Source: Flavobacterium aquiphilum
GTDB lineage: Bacteria > Bacteroidota > Bacteroidia > Flavobacteriales > Flavobacteriaceae
DNA: 64,000 bases
Direction of reading: 5' to 3'
Assembly: GCF_027111335.1 (NCBI RefSeq)
Contig: NZ_CP114288.1
Coordinates: forward strand, 2,046,001-2,110,000
The notes under the pieces are model-generated. The model did not search any database. It worked only from the letters and a program-made list of their open reading frames with translations, and was not told the DNA's origin. The position numbers and the translations under genes are program-made. Below are positions 9,752 to 16,823 of the stretch, in pieces (position 1 is the first letter of the stretch; each line of letters opens with the position of its first letter).

Positions 9752-9781
9752 CAATATCAATATCAATGACAATGTCAATCT
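9752..9781. repeat. Short tandem hexamer repeat (CAATNN x5)
   Basis: Five consecutive hexamers begin with CAAT (CAATAT, CAATAT, CAATGA, CAATGT, CAATCT) directly after the stop of the DUF4450 gene. Too short and degenerate for a CRISPR; a likely slippage-prone intergenic microsatellite. Confidence 0.6.
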
Positions 9782-9872
9782 AGATCTAAATGTTTTTGAT
9801 TTAATATTAAACTTTTAAACGCTTAAACTATCTTAAAACTTAAATAATTTAAAATTAACCCGCCAAATAACT

Positions 9873-12002
9873 ATGAAAAAATTATTATCAGTTTTCGTTT
9901 TGCTGCTTTCTGTCACGACGATAGCCCAGCAAAAAATAGACAGAAAAGCTTTAGTAAGCAGACACAATGTTCAAAACACAGCATTAGACACTTTAGCGTC
10001 TTTGACTGTTGGGAACGGTACTTTTGCATTTACAGTTGATGCTACAGGATTGCAAACTTTTCCAGAAAAATATGCTAAAGGAATTCCTTTGGGAACCGAG
10101 TCAGAATGGGGTTGGGACAGTTATAAAAATACTTCCGGCTACAAATTTTCAGAGACCTTAAAAAAATACAAACAGTACGGACGAGATGTTACTTACAGCG
10201 TTCAGGAAAAAGGAGCGCCAAGAAATAACGAGGCCGTGAATTGGTTCAGACAAAATCCGCATTTGCTTCAATTGGGGAATTTAGGTTTTGAAATTACCAA
10301 GAAAGACGGAAGTCTGGCAAAACCTGAGGATATCAAATCGATTTCTCAAACCCTGAATTTATGGACAGGCGAAATAGAAAGCCGTTTTGAAGTGGACGGA
10401 ATTCCGGTAACGGTGTTAACGGCTTCTCATCAGGAAAAAGATGCGATTGGAGTTCGTGTAAAATCGGAATTATTGAAACAAAACCGAATCAAAGTACGTT
10501 TGAGAATTCCGTTCCCAACAGGAGATTGGGCTGATATGGGAATCAAATGGGACGGAACTCAAGGATACAAAAGTACGCTTGCGCAAAAATCAAAAACCGA
10601 GGCTGTTATCACTCATCCAATGGACAGTATTTCGTATGATGTTCACTTGAAATGGAATGGAAATGGTCAGGTGAAAAAGAAGGGAGACAATTATTTTGTT
10701 GTTGAACCAGCTGGCACAGATACGTTTGAGTTAAGTTGTCTTTTTGGACTTACAACTAAAAAGTCTGTTGCGATTCCTTCATTTTTAGACATAGAAAACA
10801 GCAGTATTGCAGGATGGAAACATTTTTGGGAAAGCGGTGCAGCTGTTGATTTCTCAGGAAGTACAGATCCTAGAGCCAATGAATTGGAGCGAAGAGTAAT
10901 TCTTTCGCAATACCTTACTAAAGTGCAGTGTACCGGAAAAGTTCCGCCACAGGAAACCGGTTTGACTTATAACAGTTGGTTTGGGAAACCGCATTTAGAA
11001 ATGCATTGGTGGCACGGTGTTCATTTTGCACTTTGGAACCGACCAGAATTATTGGAAAAAAGTTTGCCTTGGTACCAAAAAGTGTTTGACAAAGCAAAGA
11101 AATTAGCTAATAGACAAGGTTTTGAAGGGGCAAGATGGCAAAAAATGACCGATCCGGACGGGAATGAAAGTCCATCATCTATTGGGGCATTCCTTATTTG
11201 GCAACAACCGCATTTTATTACCTATGCCGATTTGATGTACAGAGCAAAACCAACGGAAGCTACTTTAAAATTATACAGTGAGCGTGTTTTTGAAACGGCC
11301 AATTTTATGGCTTCGTTTGCCAATTATGACAGCAAAAATGACCGTTATGTATTAGGACCAGGTGTTATACCAGCTCAGGAACGTTTCAAAGCAATGGAAA
11401 CTTTCAATCCAACTTATGAATTGGCCTATTGGAATTGGGCTTTGAAAACCGCTATTTTCTGGAAAAAGAAAATGAATCAGGAAGTGCCTAAAAAATGGGA
11501 AGATGTTTTGGCAAAATTGTCTAAACTTCCTGTGCAAAACGATGTTTATCTGGCTACAGAAAGTGCAACCGATTCATATACCAATCCAGAATTCAAAACC
11601 GATCATCCTTCTGTATTGGGAACTTTTGGGATGCTTCCTGAGACTTCGCTTTTGGATAAAAAAATCATGAAAAATACATTTGATTTGGTTTGGAAAACTT
11701 GGTCTTGGGATAAAACCTGGGGTTGGGATTTCCCGATGACTGCCATGAGTGCCGCACGTTTGGGAATGCCAGACAAAGCCATAGATGCCTTGTTTATGAA
11801 TATTAAAACGAATACCTATTTGAAAAACGGGCACAATTATCAGGCAGAAAGATTGACTTTATATTTACCTGGTAATGGAGGAGTTTTGACCGCTGTTGCG
11901 ATGATGTGCGCAGGTTGGGACGGTACCACTGAGGAGAATCCTGGTTTCCCAAAAGATGGTACTTGGAAAGTGAAAAGTGAAGGATTCAAAAAGATGTTTT
12001 AG
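9873..12002 (+). CDS. Secreted six-hairpin-type protein of unknown activity (putative glycoside hydrolase)
   Basis: A 709-residue protein with a signal peptide (MKKLLSVFVLLLSVTTIAQQ). The N-terminal 280 residues are beta-rich, and the rest is helical with aromatic-rich motifs (FGKPHLEMHWWHGVHFALWNR, KTWSWDKTWGWDFPM). This resembles the beta-sandwich plus alpha/alpha-barrel layout of GH65/GH95-type enzymes. Candidate acidic residues lie in LEMHWW, DPDGNES and WDKTWGWD, but I cannot place a catalytic pair with confidence. No named family is recognised. It sits between the DUF4450 gene (126 bases upstream) and the PL11 lyase, so it probably trims products of RG-I cleavage. The short gap ahead holds a hexamer repeat and an A/T-rich leader, so it may be part of the same transcript as the DUF4450 gene. 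Confidence 0.7.
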   Translation: MKKLLSVFVLLLSVTTIAQQKIDRKALVSRHNVQNTALDTLASLTVGNGTFAFTVDATGLQTFPEKYAKGIPLGTESEWGWDSYKNTSGYKFSETLKKYKQYGRDVTYSVQEKGAPRNNEAVNWFRQNPHLLQLGNLGFEITKKDGSLAKPEDIKSISQTLNLWTGEIESRFEVDGIPVTVLTASHQEKDAIGVRVKSELLKQNRIKVRLRIPFPTGDWADMGIKWDGTQGYKSTLAQKSKTEAVITHPMDSISYDVHLKWNGNGQVKKKGDNYFVVEPAGTDTFELSCLFGLTTKKSVAIPSFLDIENSSIAGWKHFWESGAAVDFSGSTDPRANELERRVILSQYLTKVQCTGKVPPQETGLTYNSWFGKPHLEMHWWHGVHFALWNRPELLEKSLPWYQKVFDKAKKLANRQGFEGARWQKMTDPDGNESPSSIGAFLIWQQPHFITYADLMYRAKPTEATLKLYSERVFETANFMASFANYDSKNDRYVLGPGVIPAQERFKAMETFNPTYELAYWNWALKTAIFWKKKMNQEVPKKWEDVLAKLSKLPVQNDVYLATESATDSYTNPEFKTDHPSVLGTFGMLPETSLLDKKIMKNTFDLVWKTWSWDKTWGWDFPMTAMSAARLGMPDKAIDALFMNIKTNTYLKNGHNYQAERLTLYLPGNGGVLTAVAMMCAGWDGTTEENPGFPKDGTWKVKSEGFKKMF

Positions 12003-12060
12003 GAAGCCGAATTCGATTATTATTTTTTGGAGCAGAACATTTGATTTTCTTTCAAGTTTT

Positions 12061-12147
12061 CTCCCGCTGTCCGCTGTATTCCCGATTTAGAAAAACTACG
12101 GCTAAAAAGCCTTGTTTTTCTAAATCGGGAGATGCCGCTTCCATCGG
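12061..12147. repeat. Intergenic hairpin repeat (REP-like element)
   Basis: A perfect 17-base inverted repeat (12080-12096 with 12114-12130, starting TCCCGATTTAGAAAAAC) encloses a smaller one (GGCT 12100-12103 with AGCC 12108-12111). The hairpin is bordered by CTCCCGCTGTCCGCT on the left and GATGCCGCTTCCATCGGGG on the right, a layout I recognise from dispersed intergenic hairpins of Flavobacterium genomes. It lies between two genes in the same direction and may also act as a transcript 3' stabiliser or weak terminator. Confidence 0.65.
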
Positions 12148-12283
12148 GGCTAACGAGAGATATTCTGCTTTTTTAGCGTTTGCAAAAAGTTGAAAAATCA
12201 ATAATCATTTTAGCAATAAATTGTTTTCATAGCAGTCACTCGCGGCACGCCCAAAAAGATAAACTAACCTTTTAAACCATAAA

Positions 12284-14158
12284 TTGATTATGAATACATT
12301 TTTGAATAGAAGCGGGATATTATTCCTCTTGCTTCATTTGTCGAGCTCGCTGTTGTTTGGGCAGAGGCAGATGGAAACTCTGGATCGTGGTGTTATTGCT
12401 GTTAAGGAAAAGGGATATTTTTTTGTTGGATGGAGAGTTTTTGGGACCGATCCGGATCAATTGGCTTTTAATTTATATCGAAAAAGCGGGAATGATAAAG
12501 CGGTGAAAGTAAATGATGCACCTATTATCGGAGCTACCAATTTTATTGATGAAAAAGCCAAAGCCAATGAAAGCAATACCTGGTTTGTGAAATCTGTATT
12601 GAAAGGAATTGAAAAAGAAGAAGCAGGGAGTTTTACGATTGCAGCAGATAGTCCGGATAAAGAATATTTGTCTATTCCGATTAAGGAAATAGTTGGGTAT
12701 ATTCCGAATGATGTTTCTACCGGAGATTTGAATGGCGACGGAAAATATGATTTGGTGGTGCACATGGCAGGAAAAACAGCGGATAATTCTTTTAAAGGAA
12801 TTACAGATTCACCTATTTTTCAAGCGTATTCTTTGGACGGCACTTTTTTGTGGGAAATAAATTTGGGTAAAAATATTAGAGATGGAGCGCATTATACGCA
12901 ATTTATGGTGTATGATTTGGATGGTGATGGTATTGCCGAATTTGTTTGTAAAACTGCTGACGGAACAACGGATAGTAAGGGTACAGTAGTTGGGGACGGC
13001 TCAAAAGATTGGAGGGATTTGAATTCCAGTTCGCCAACTTTTGGTAAAATTATACAAGGACCAGAATATCTTTCTGTTTTTGACGGTAAAACTGGAAAAT
13101 TGATTACGACAGTTGATTACATTCCTGAGCGAGGCAATATTGGTGCTTGGGGCGGAAGAGGAGGTAACGGGAAAAATGATGCTTCAGGAAATAGAGTAGA
13201 TCGTTTTAATGCCTGTATCGCTTATTTGGACGGAGTGCATCCTAGTGTTGTAATGTGTCGTGGGTATTACGGCAGGACTGTTTTGGCAGCTTGGGATTTT
13301 AAGGATAAGAAACTCACTTCCCGTTGGGTATTTGACAGTAAAGATGGTGAAAATCCGTTTTCGGGAATGGGAAATCATGGGCTTTCGGTTGCTGACGTAG
13401 ATAGCGACGGAAAAGATGAAATAGTTTATGGTTCGATGTGTGTGGATGATAATGGCAAAGGTTTATACACAACGGGATTTAGACACGGAGATGCTTTGCA
13501 CGTTTCGGATTTAGTTCCAGAGGTACCAGGATTGGAAGTATTTGGAGTACATGAAATCGAAGAAGGAACTAAAGGCCCAGGAGCTGTTTTGTTTTCAGCG
13601 GCGACAGGAAAAGTTTTGTTTAGAGCTATGGAAGATGAAGATGTAGGGCGTGGTGTTGCCGATAATATTGACCCGACAAGAGTTGGGGCACAATTTTGGT
13701 GGTCTGGTTCTCCAGACTTGCATGACAGCACGGGAGCGGCTATTGGTAAAGCCCCAAGCTCGACTAACTTTTTGATTTATTGGGATGGGGATACTTCGCG
13801 AGAATTGCTCAATTCGAATTATATTGATAAATATGGAAGTGGAAGGCTCTTTACGGCTACCGGGGCAGCATCAAATAATGGAACTAAATCAACTCCGGCA
13901 TTATCGGCTGATATTCTCGGAGATTGGAGAGAGGAATTGATCCTAAGAAGCTCGGATAATAAGGAATTGCGAATTTATTCTACAACAATACCCACGACGG
14001 TGAGGCAATATACTTTGATGCATGATCCGCAATATCGTTTAAGCATTGCCTGGCAAAACATTGGTTATAATCAGCCTCCGCATACAGGTTTTTACATGGG
14101 GAATGGAATGAAGCCAGCTCCTCAACCTAATATTGTACTGGTTCCGCTGAAGAAGTAG
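12284..14158 (+). CDS. Rhamnogalacturonan endolyase, polysaccharide lyase family 11
   Basis: A 624-residue secreted lyase, full length for PL11 (YesW/YesX type), which cleaves the rhamnose-galacturonate backbone of RG-I by beta-elimination. The protein opens with a signal peptide (SGILFLLLHLSSSLLFGQ) and the PL11 signature MEXLDRGVIAV-like start (METLDRGVIAVKEKG). An Ig-like domain follows, then an eight-bladed beta-propeller recognisable from repeated calcium-binding loops: DLNGDGKYD, DLDGDGIAEF, DVDSDGKDEI and DILGDWREE. The region RGYYGRTVLAAWDF is also characteristic. The unsaturated oligosaccharides it makes are the substrates of the GH105 encoded at 34909. A hairpin follows the stop codon, and the next gene converges on it. 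Confidence 0.95.
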   Translation: MIMNTFLNRSGILFLLLHLSSSLLFGQRQMETLDRGVIAVKEKGYFFVGWRVFGTDPDQLAFNLYRKSGNDKAVKVNDAPIIGATNFIDEKAKANESNTWFVKSVLKGIEKEEAGSFTIAADSPDKEYLSIPIKEIVGYIPNDVSTGDLNGDGKYDLVVHMAGKTADNSFKGITDSPIFQAYSLDGTFLWEINLGKNIRDGAHYTQFMVYDLDGDGIAEFVCKTADGTTDSKGTVVGDGSKDWRDLNSSSPTFGKIIQGPEYLSVFDGKTGKLITTVDYIPERGNIGAWGGRGGNGKNDASGNRVDRFNACIAYLDGVHPSVVMCRGYYGRTVLAAWDFKDKKLTSRWVFDSKDGENPFSGMGNHGLSVADVDSDGKDEIVYGSMCVDDNGKGLYTTGFRHGDALHVSDLVPEVPGLEVFGVHEIEEGTKGPGAVLFSAATGKVLFRAMEDEDVGRGVADNIDPTRVGAQFWWSGSPDLHDSTGAAIGKAPSSTNFLIYWDGDTSRELLNSNYIDKYGSGRLFTATGAASNNGTKSTPALSADILGDWREELILRSSDNKELRIYSTTIPTTVRQYTLMHDPQYRLSIAWQNIGYNQPPHTGFYMGNGMKPAPQPNIVLVPLKK

Positions 14159-14160
14159 GT

Positions 14161-14217
14161 AAGTTACTAAGTTGCTAAGATTCTATGAGGCTTAGCAACT
14201 TAGAATCTTAGTAACTT
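14161..14217. terminator. Bidirectional hairpin between convergent genes
   Basis: AAGTTACTAAG (14161-14171) pairs with CTTAGTAACTT (14207-14217), and inside it AGTTGCTAAG (14170-14179) can pair with CTTAGCAACT (14191-14200). The block lies exactly between the convergent PL11 and GntR genes and is flanked by A/T runs, so it can terminate both. The internally repeated TAAGNNNCTAAG units also allow alternative foldings. Confidence 0.6.
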
Positions 14218-14225
14218 AAAAACTT

Positions 14226-15272
14226 TTAAATAGAATTTCTGTCTATAAAATTGAAAGGGACTTTTACTTGTCCTTTTTCTTTGTTAAGAATCATGTGGGC
14301 GGCAGTTTCTCCCATCACATTAAAATCGGTTGAGACGACGGTGATTCCCAAAAGTTCTTTTAATGGAGTGTCATTGTAAGAGATAATTCCGATATCTTCC
14401 CCTAAAACAAGCTTTTTATCCCTGACTTGTTTGACTAAGCTAACCAAATCGGATTCTTCAATAGTAATAAATAAATCACCCTTTCTCAAGATTATATCTT
14501 CGTAAACTTCATTTAGAATCTCAAAGTTTATTTCGTGTTCGATACAAAACTTTTTAAATCCATGTAAAATTCGTCTGGGATAAGGATATACCGCTTTTTC
14601 TGGATAAACAAGGATCAGTTTTTCGTATTTAGCAATTTTATGAAGTCCTTGTTTCAAGGCATTGTAAATGTCGTTTTCAAAATCCTGATAAATGGTGATA
14701 ACTTCACCTTCAATCCCAATTTTTGTATTATCCATTATGATAAGTTTTTCTTTTGGGATCTTTCGGATAGCTTTTACAACATTGTCGGTGTAACTTATAT
14801 GTTTTAGGTCTTCTGATTTGAAATGTGTGGTTATTACATAATAATCATATGCTCCTTCAAATTTGTCCAATAAATTTAAAAATAAGCTTTCGTCACAGTG
14901 ATAGATATGTAAATCTGTATGTGCATTCGCTCCCAAAGTATTTATAAAAGCACTATATGTTTTCATTTTATACGAACTCAATTTATTGAATAAGAATAAA
15001 ACATTTACTTTGGATTCCAGTTTTGTACGGGTAATGTAATAGCCTTTACCTCTGATTGAAGAAATTATTTTTCGCTCTTTAAGGATGCTGTACGCTTTTT
15101 CAACAGTATCCCTTGAGATGTAAAACTCTTCGCTAAAGCTATTTATTGATGGAATTTTTTGATTGATTTTTAAATTACCATTGCTGATGTTGTACAGAAT
15201 AGAATCTACAATTTGCTTGTATTTAGGAACCCTGGAGTCATCATCTATTTTAATTAATTTAATCAAATTCAT
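14226..15272 (-). CDS. GntR-family transcriptional regulator with LacI-type sugar-binding domain (probable rhamnose regulator)
   Basis: A 348-residue cytoplasmic regulator. Residues about 10-80 form the GntR winged helix (VPKYKQIVDSILYNI, FSEEFYISRDTVEKAYSILKERKIISSIRGKGYYI). Residues about 85-345 resemble the periplasmic-binding-protein fold of LacI-type regulators (DIGIISYNDTPLKELLGITVVSTDFNVMGETAAHMIL). This fusion, as in AraR of Bacillus, senses a sugar or sugar phosphate. It is divergent from rhaT and next to the whole rhamnose gene set, so the ligand is probably rhamnose, rhamnulose or a derivative. The shared motif AGTACAGGATAGT at 15571 and 4497 is a candidate operator. The ATG at 15272 gives the winged helix its expected N-terminus. 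The ligand assignment is inference. Confidence 0.85.
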   Translation of the reverse strand: MNLIKLIKIDDDSRVPKYKQIVDSILYNISNGNLKINQKIPSINSFSEEFYISRDTVEKAYSILKERKIISSIRGKGYYITRTKLESKVNVLFLFNKLSSYKMKTYSAFINTLGANAHTDLHIYHCDESLFLNLLDKFEGAYDYYVITTHFKSEDLKHISYTDNVVKAIRKIPKEKLIIMDNTKIGIEGEVITIYQDFENDIYNALKQGLHKIAKYEKLILVYPEKAVYPYPRRILHGFKKFCIEHEINFEILNEVYEDIILRKGDLFITIEESDLVSLVKQVRDKKLVLGEDIGIISYNDTPLKELLGITVVSTDFNVMGETAAHMILNKEKGQVKVPFNFIDRNSI

Positions 15273-15654
15273 ATTTTCGGAATTATACTCACTATATTAA
15301 TGTGTAATCTTTATTGTAAATCCAAATTGAATATAAAATGGTTAATCTAATGAGTAGTTAATCTTTTTAATAAAAAAGTATTGGTTCGATCAAGTAAGTT
15401 TCTACGTTTTGTACTCTTTTTTTTATATAATGAAAAAGATCGTAAAAAAGACGAAATCGTTTGCTAATAGATTGCTAAAATAAAGATTTTAAATTTATTT
15501 TTTCATTAAAATTTGATACTTCTTTCGATATTTTTCTAAGATTAAGATAAATCTTAATTCAGAAAAGGACAGTACAGGATAGTTTTCTTTTCTACTTTCT
15601 ATTATTTTACAAAGCTGATTAACTATTAAACTAACCTAAAAATTAAATAACTAA
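15273..15654. other. Divergent regulator/rhaT intergenic region
   Basis: These 382 bases hold no gene. They contain a 7+7 palindrome TAAGATT-AAGATA-AATCTTA at 15537-15556 and, 14 bases further, the 13-mer AGTACAGGATAGT at 15571-15583 with a weak -7 box after it. No convincing promoter box was identified for the leftward regulator gene. Confidence 0.6.
15571..15610 (+). promoter_or_regulatory. rhaT promoter region with 13-base operator-like motif
   Basis: AGTACAGGATAGT (15571-15583) is identical to the element ahead of the acetylesterase operon. Thirty-two bases downstream of its first base comes TATTTTAC (15603-15610), a weak version of TAnnTTTG. The start codon of rhaT follows at 15655. The repeated distance to the -7 region argues against coincidence. 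The binder is unknown; the divergent GntR-type regulator is the best guess. Confidence 0.55.
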
Positions 15655-16704
15655 ATGGAATCATTACTGGGAATTATTTTTCACTCTATAGGAGGGTTTT
15701 CCTCAGGGAGTTTTTATATGCCTTTCAAGAAAGTGAAAGATTGGGCATGGGAAAGCTATTGGCTGGTAGGAGGTTTTTTCTCCTGGCTAATTGTACCTCC
15801 TTTGGCGGCTTATTTGACCATACCAAATTTTCCGGAAATAATTAGCGCTTCTTCATCTACAATAAAAACTGTTGTTTATTTAATGGGGCTCATCTGGGGT
15901 ATTGGAGGTTTGACTTATGGATTGGGAGTTCGTTACTTGGGAATGTCATTAGGAAATTCAATCGTTTTAGGATTCTGTTCTACTTTTGGTGCTTTGGTAC
16001 CTTCTATTTACTATAATTTTTATCCAACCGAAGGTAAAGTTTCCTTTACCGATATGCTTGCTTCTACAGGTGGGCGACTTGTATTGGTAGGTGTTTTGGT
16101 TTGTGTTATTGGAATAGCCTTTTCAGGAAGAGCAGGGATTTTAAAAGAAAAGGATTTTGGAATTGAAGATGGTAATAACGAGCAAGAATTCAGTTTGGTA
16201 AAAGGGCTTATTATTGCCGTTGTGTCTGGTATTTTGAGTTCGTTTTTCAATTTTGGAATCGAAGCTGGAAAACCAATGGCTGAAGCTGCAATTGTTCAAG
16301 GATGTAATCCATTGTTTCAAAATAATGTTACTTATATAGTAGTACTTTGGGGAGGATTAACTACCAATTTTATATGGTGTATGTACCTTAATTTTAGAAA
16401 TAAAACTTTCAAGGATTATACAAATACCAATACTCCAATTGCTAAGAATGTTATGTTTTCTGCCATTGCGGGAACGATGTGGTTCTTGCAGTTTTTCTTC
16501 TATGGAATGGGAGAAAGTAAATTGGGTAACGGAGCAAGTTCATGGATTTTACATATGTCAACTATCATTCTAACTGCCAATTTCTGGGGCTTTTATTTGA
16601 AAGAATGGACAGGAGTTTCCAAAAAAACATTCAGTACTTTCCTTTTGGGAATAGGCTTGATTATGTTGTCGATAGTATTGGTTGGGATTGGAAATTCCTT
16701 ATAA
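15655..16704 (+). CDS. rhaT: L-rhamnose-proton symporter RhaT
   Basis: A 349-residue inner-membrane protein of RhaT length with about ten hydrophobic segments. Family hallmarks include the opening GIIFHSIGGFSSGSFYMPFKKVKDWAWESYW, the segment GIGGLTYGLGVRYLGMSLGNSI, and the C-terminal WFLQFFFYGMGESKLG. It imports rhamnose from the periplasm, where RG-I oligosaccharides are cut, using the proton gradient. It is the first gene of the rhamnose block and is divergent from the regulator. The next gene in the same direction starts 119 bases downstream, with an intergenic inverted-repeat element in between. Confidence 0.95.
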   Translation: MESLLGIIFHSIGGFSSGSFYMPFKKVKDWAWESYWLVGGFFSWLIVPPLAAYLTIPNFPEIISASSSTIKTVVYLMGLIWGIGGLTYGLGVRYLGMSLGNSIVLGFCSTFGALVPSIYYNFYPTEGKVSFTDMLASTGGRLVLVGVLVCVIGIAFSGRAGILKEKDFGIEDGNNEQEFSLVKGLIIAVVSGILSSFFNFGIEAGKPMAEAAIVQGCNPLFQNNVTYIVVLWGGLTTNFIWCMYLNFRNKTFKDYTNTNTPIAKNVMFSAIAGTMWFLQFFFYGMGESKLGNGASSWILHMSTIILTANFWGFYLKEWTGVSKKTFSTFLLGIGLIMLSIVLVGIGNSL

Positions 16705-16739
16705 TAAAATTTAGAAAATATTAAAATAGCACGATCTGT

Positions 16740-16798
16740 CCCCCTCTCCTTTGCTTCGCCAGTTCGCTGCCGCTCGTGTGGAGAGGGTTGGGGAGAGG
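16740..16798. repeat. GC-rich palindromic intergenic element between rhaT and the aldolase gene
   Basis: CCCTCTCC (16742-16749) pairs with GGAGAGGG (16780-16787), and a further GGGGAGAGG (16790-16798) repeats the right arm. The 30-base interior (TTGCTTCGCCAGTTCGCTGC and onward) is itself GC-rich. The block stands out from the A/T-rich surroundings and resembles the CCCCTCTCC...GGAGAGGGG palindromes scattered in Bacteroidota genomes. It ends only 25 bases ahead of the aldolase start, so it lies in the leader of that cistron. Confidence 0.65.
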
Positions 16799-16823
16799 AA
16801 AAACAAAAAAAACAAAAAAAACG

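Noticed and set aside
9752..9781. Considered as the start of a CRISPR array.
   Set aside because: Units are six bases long and contiguous without spacers; it is a microsatellite.
16776..16823. N-terminal extension of the aldolase/dehydrogenase from an upstream ATG.
   Set aside because: The extension would be encoded by the GC-rich palindromic repeat and an A-rich tract, giving a Lys/Thr-rich tail not expected in the family.
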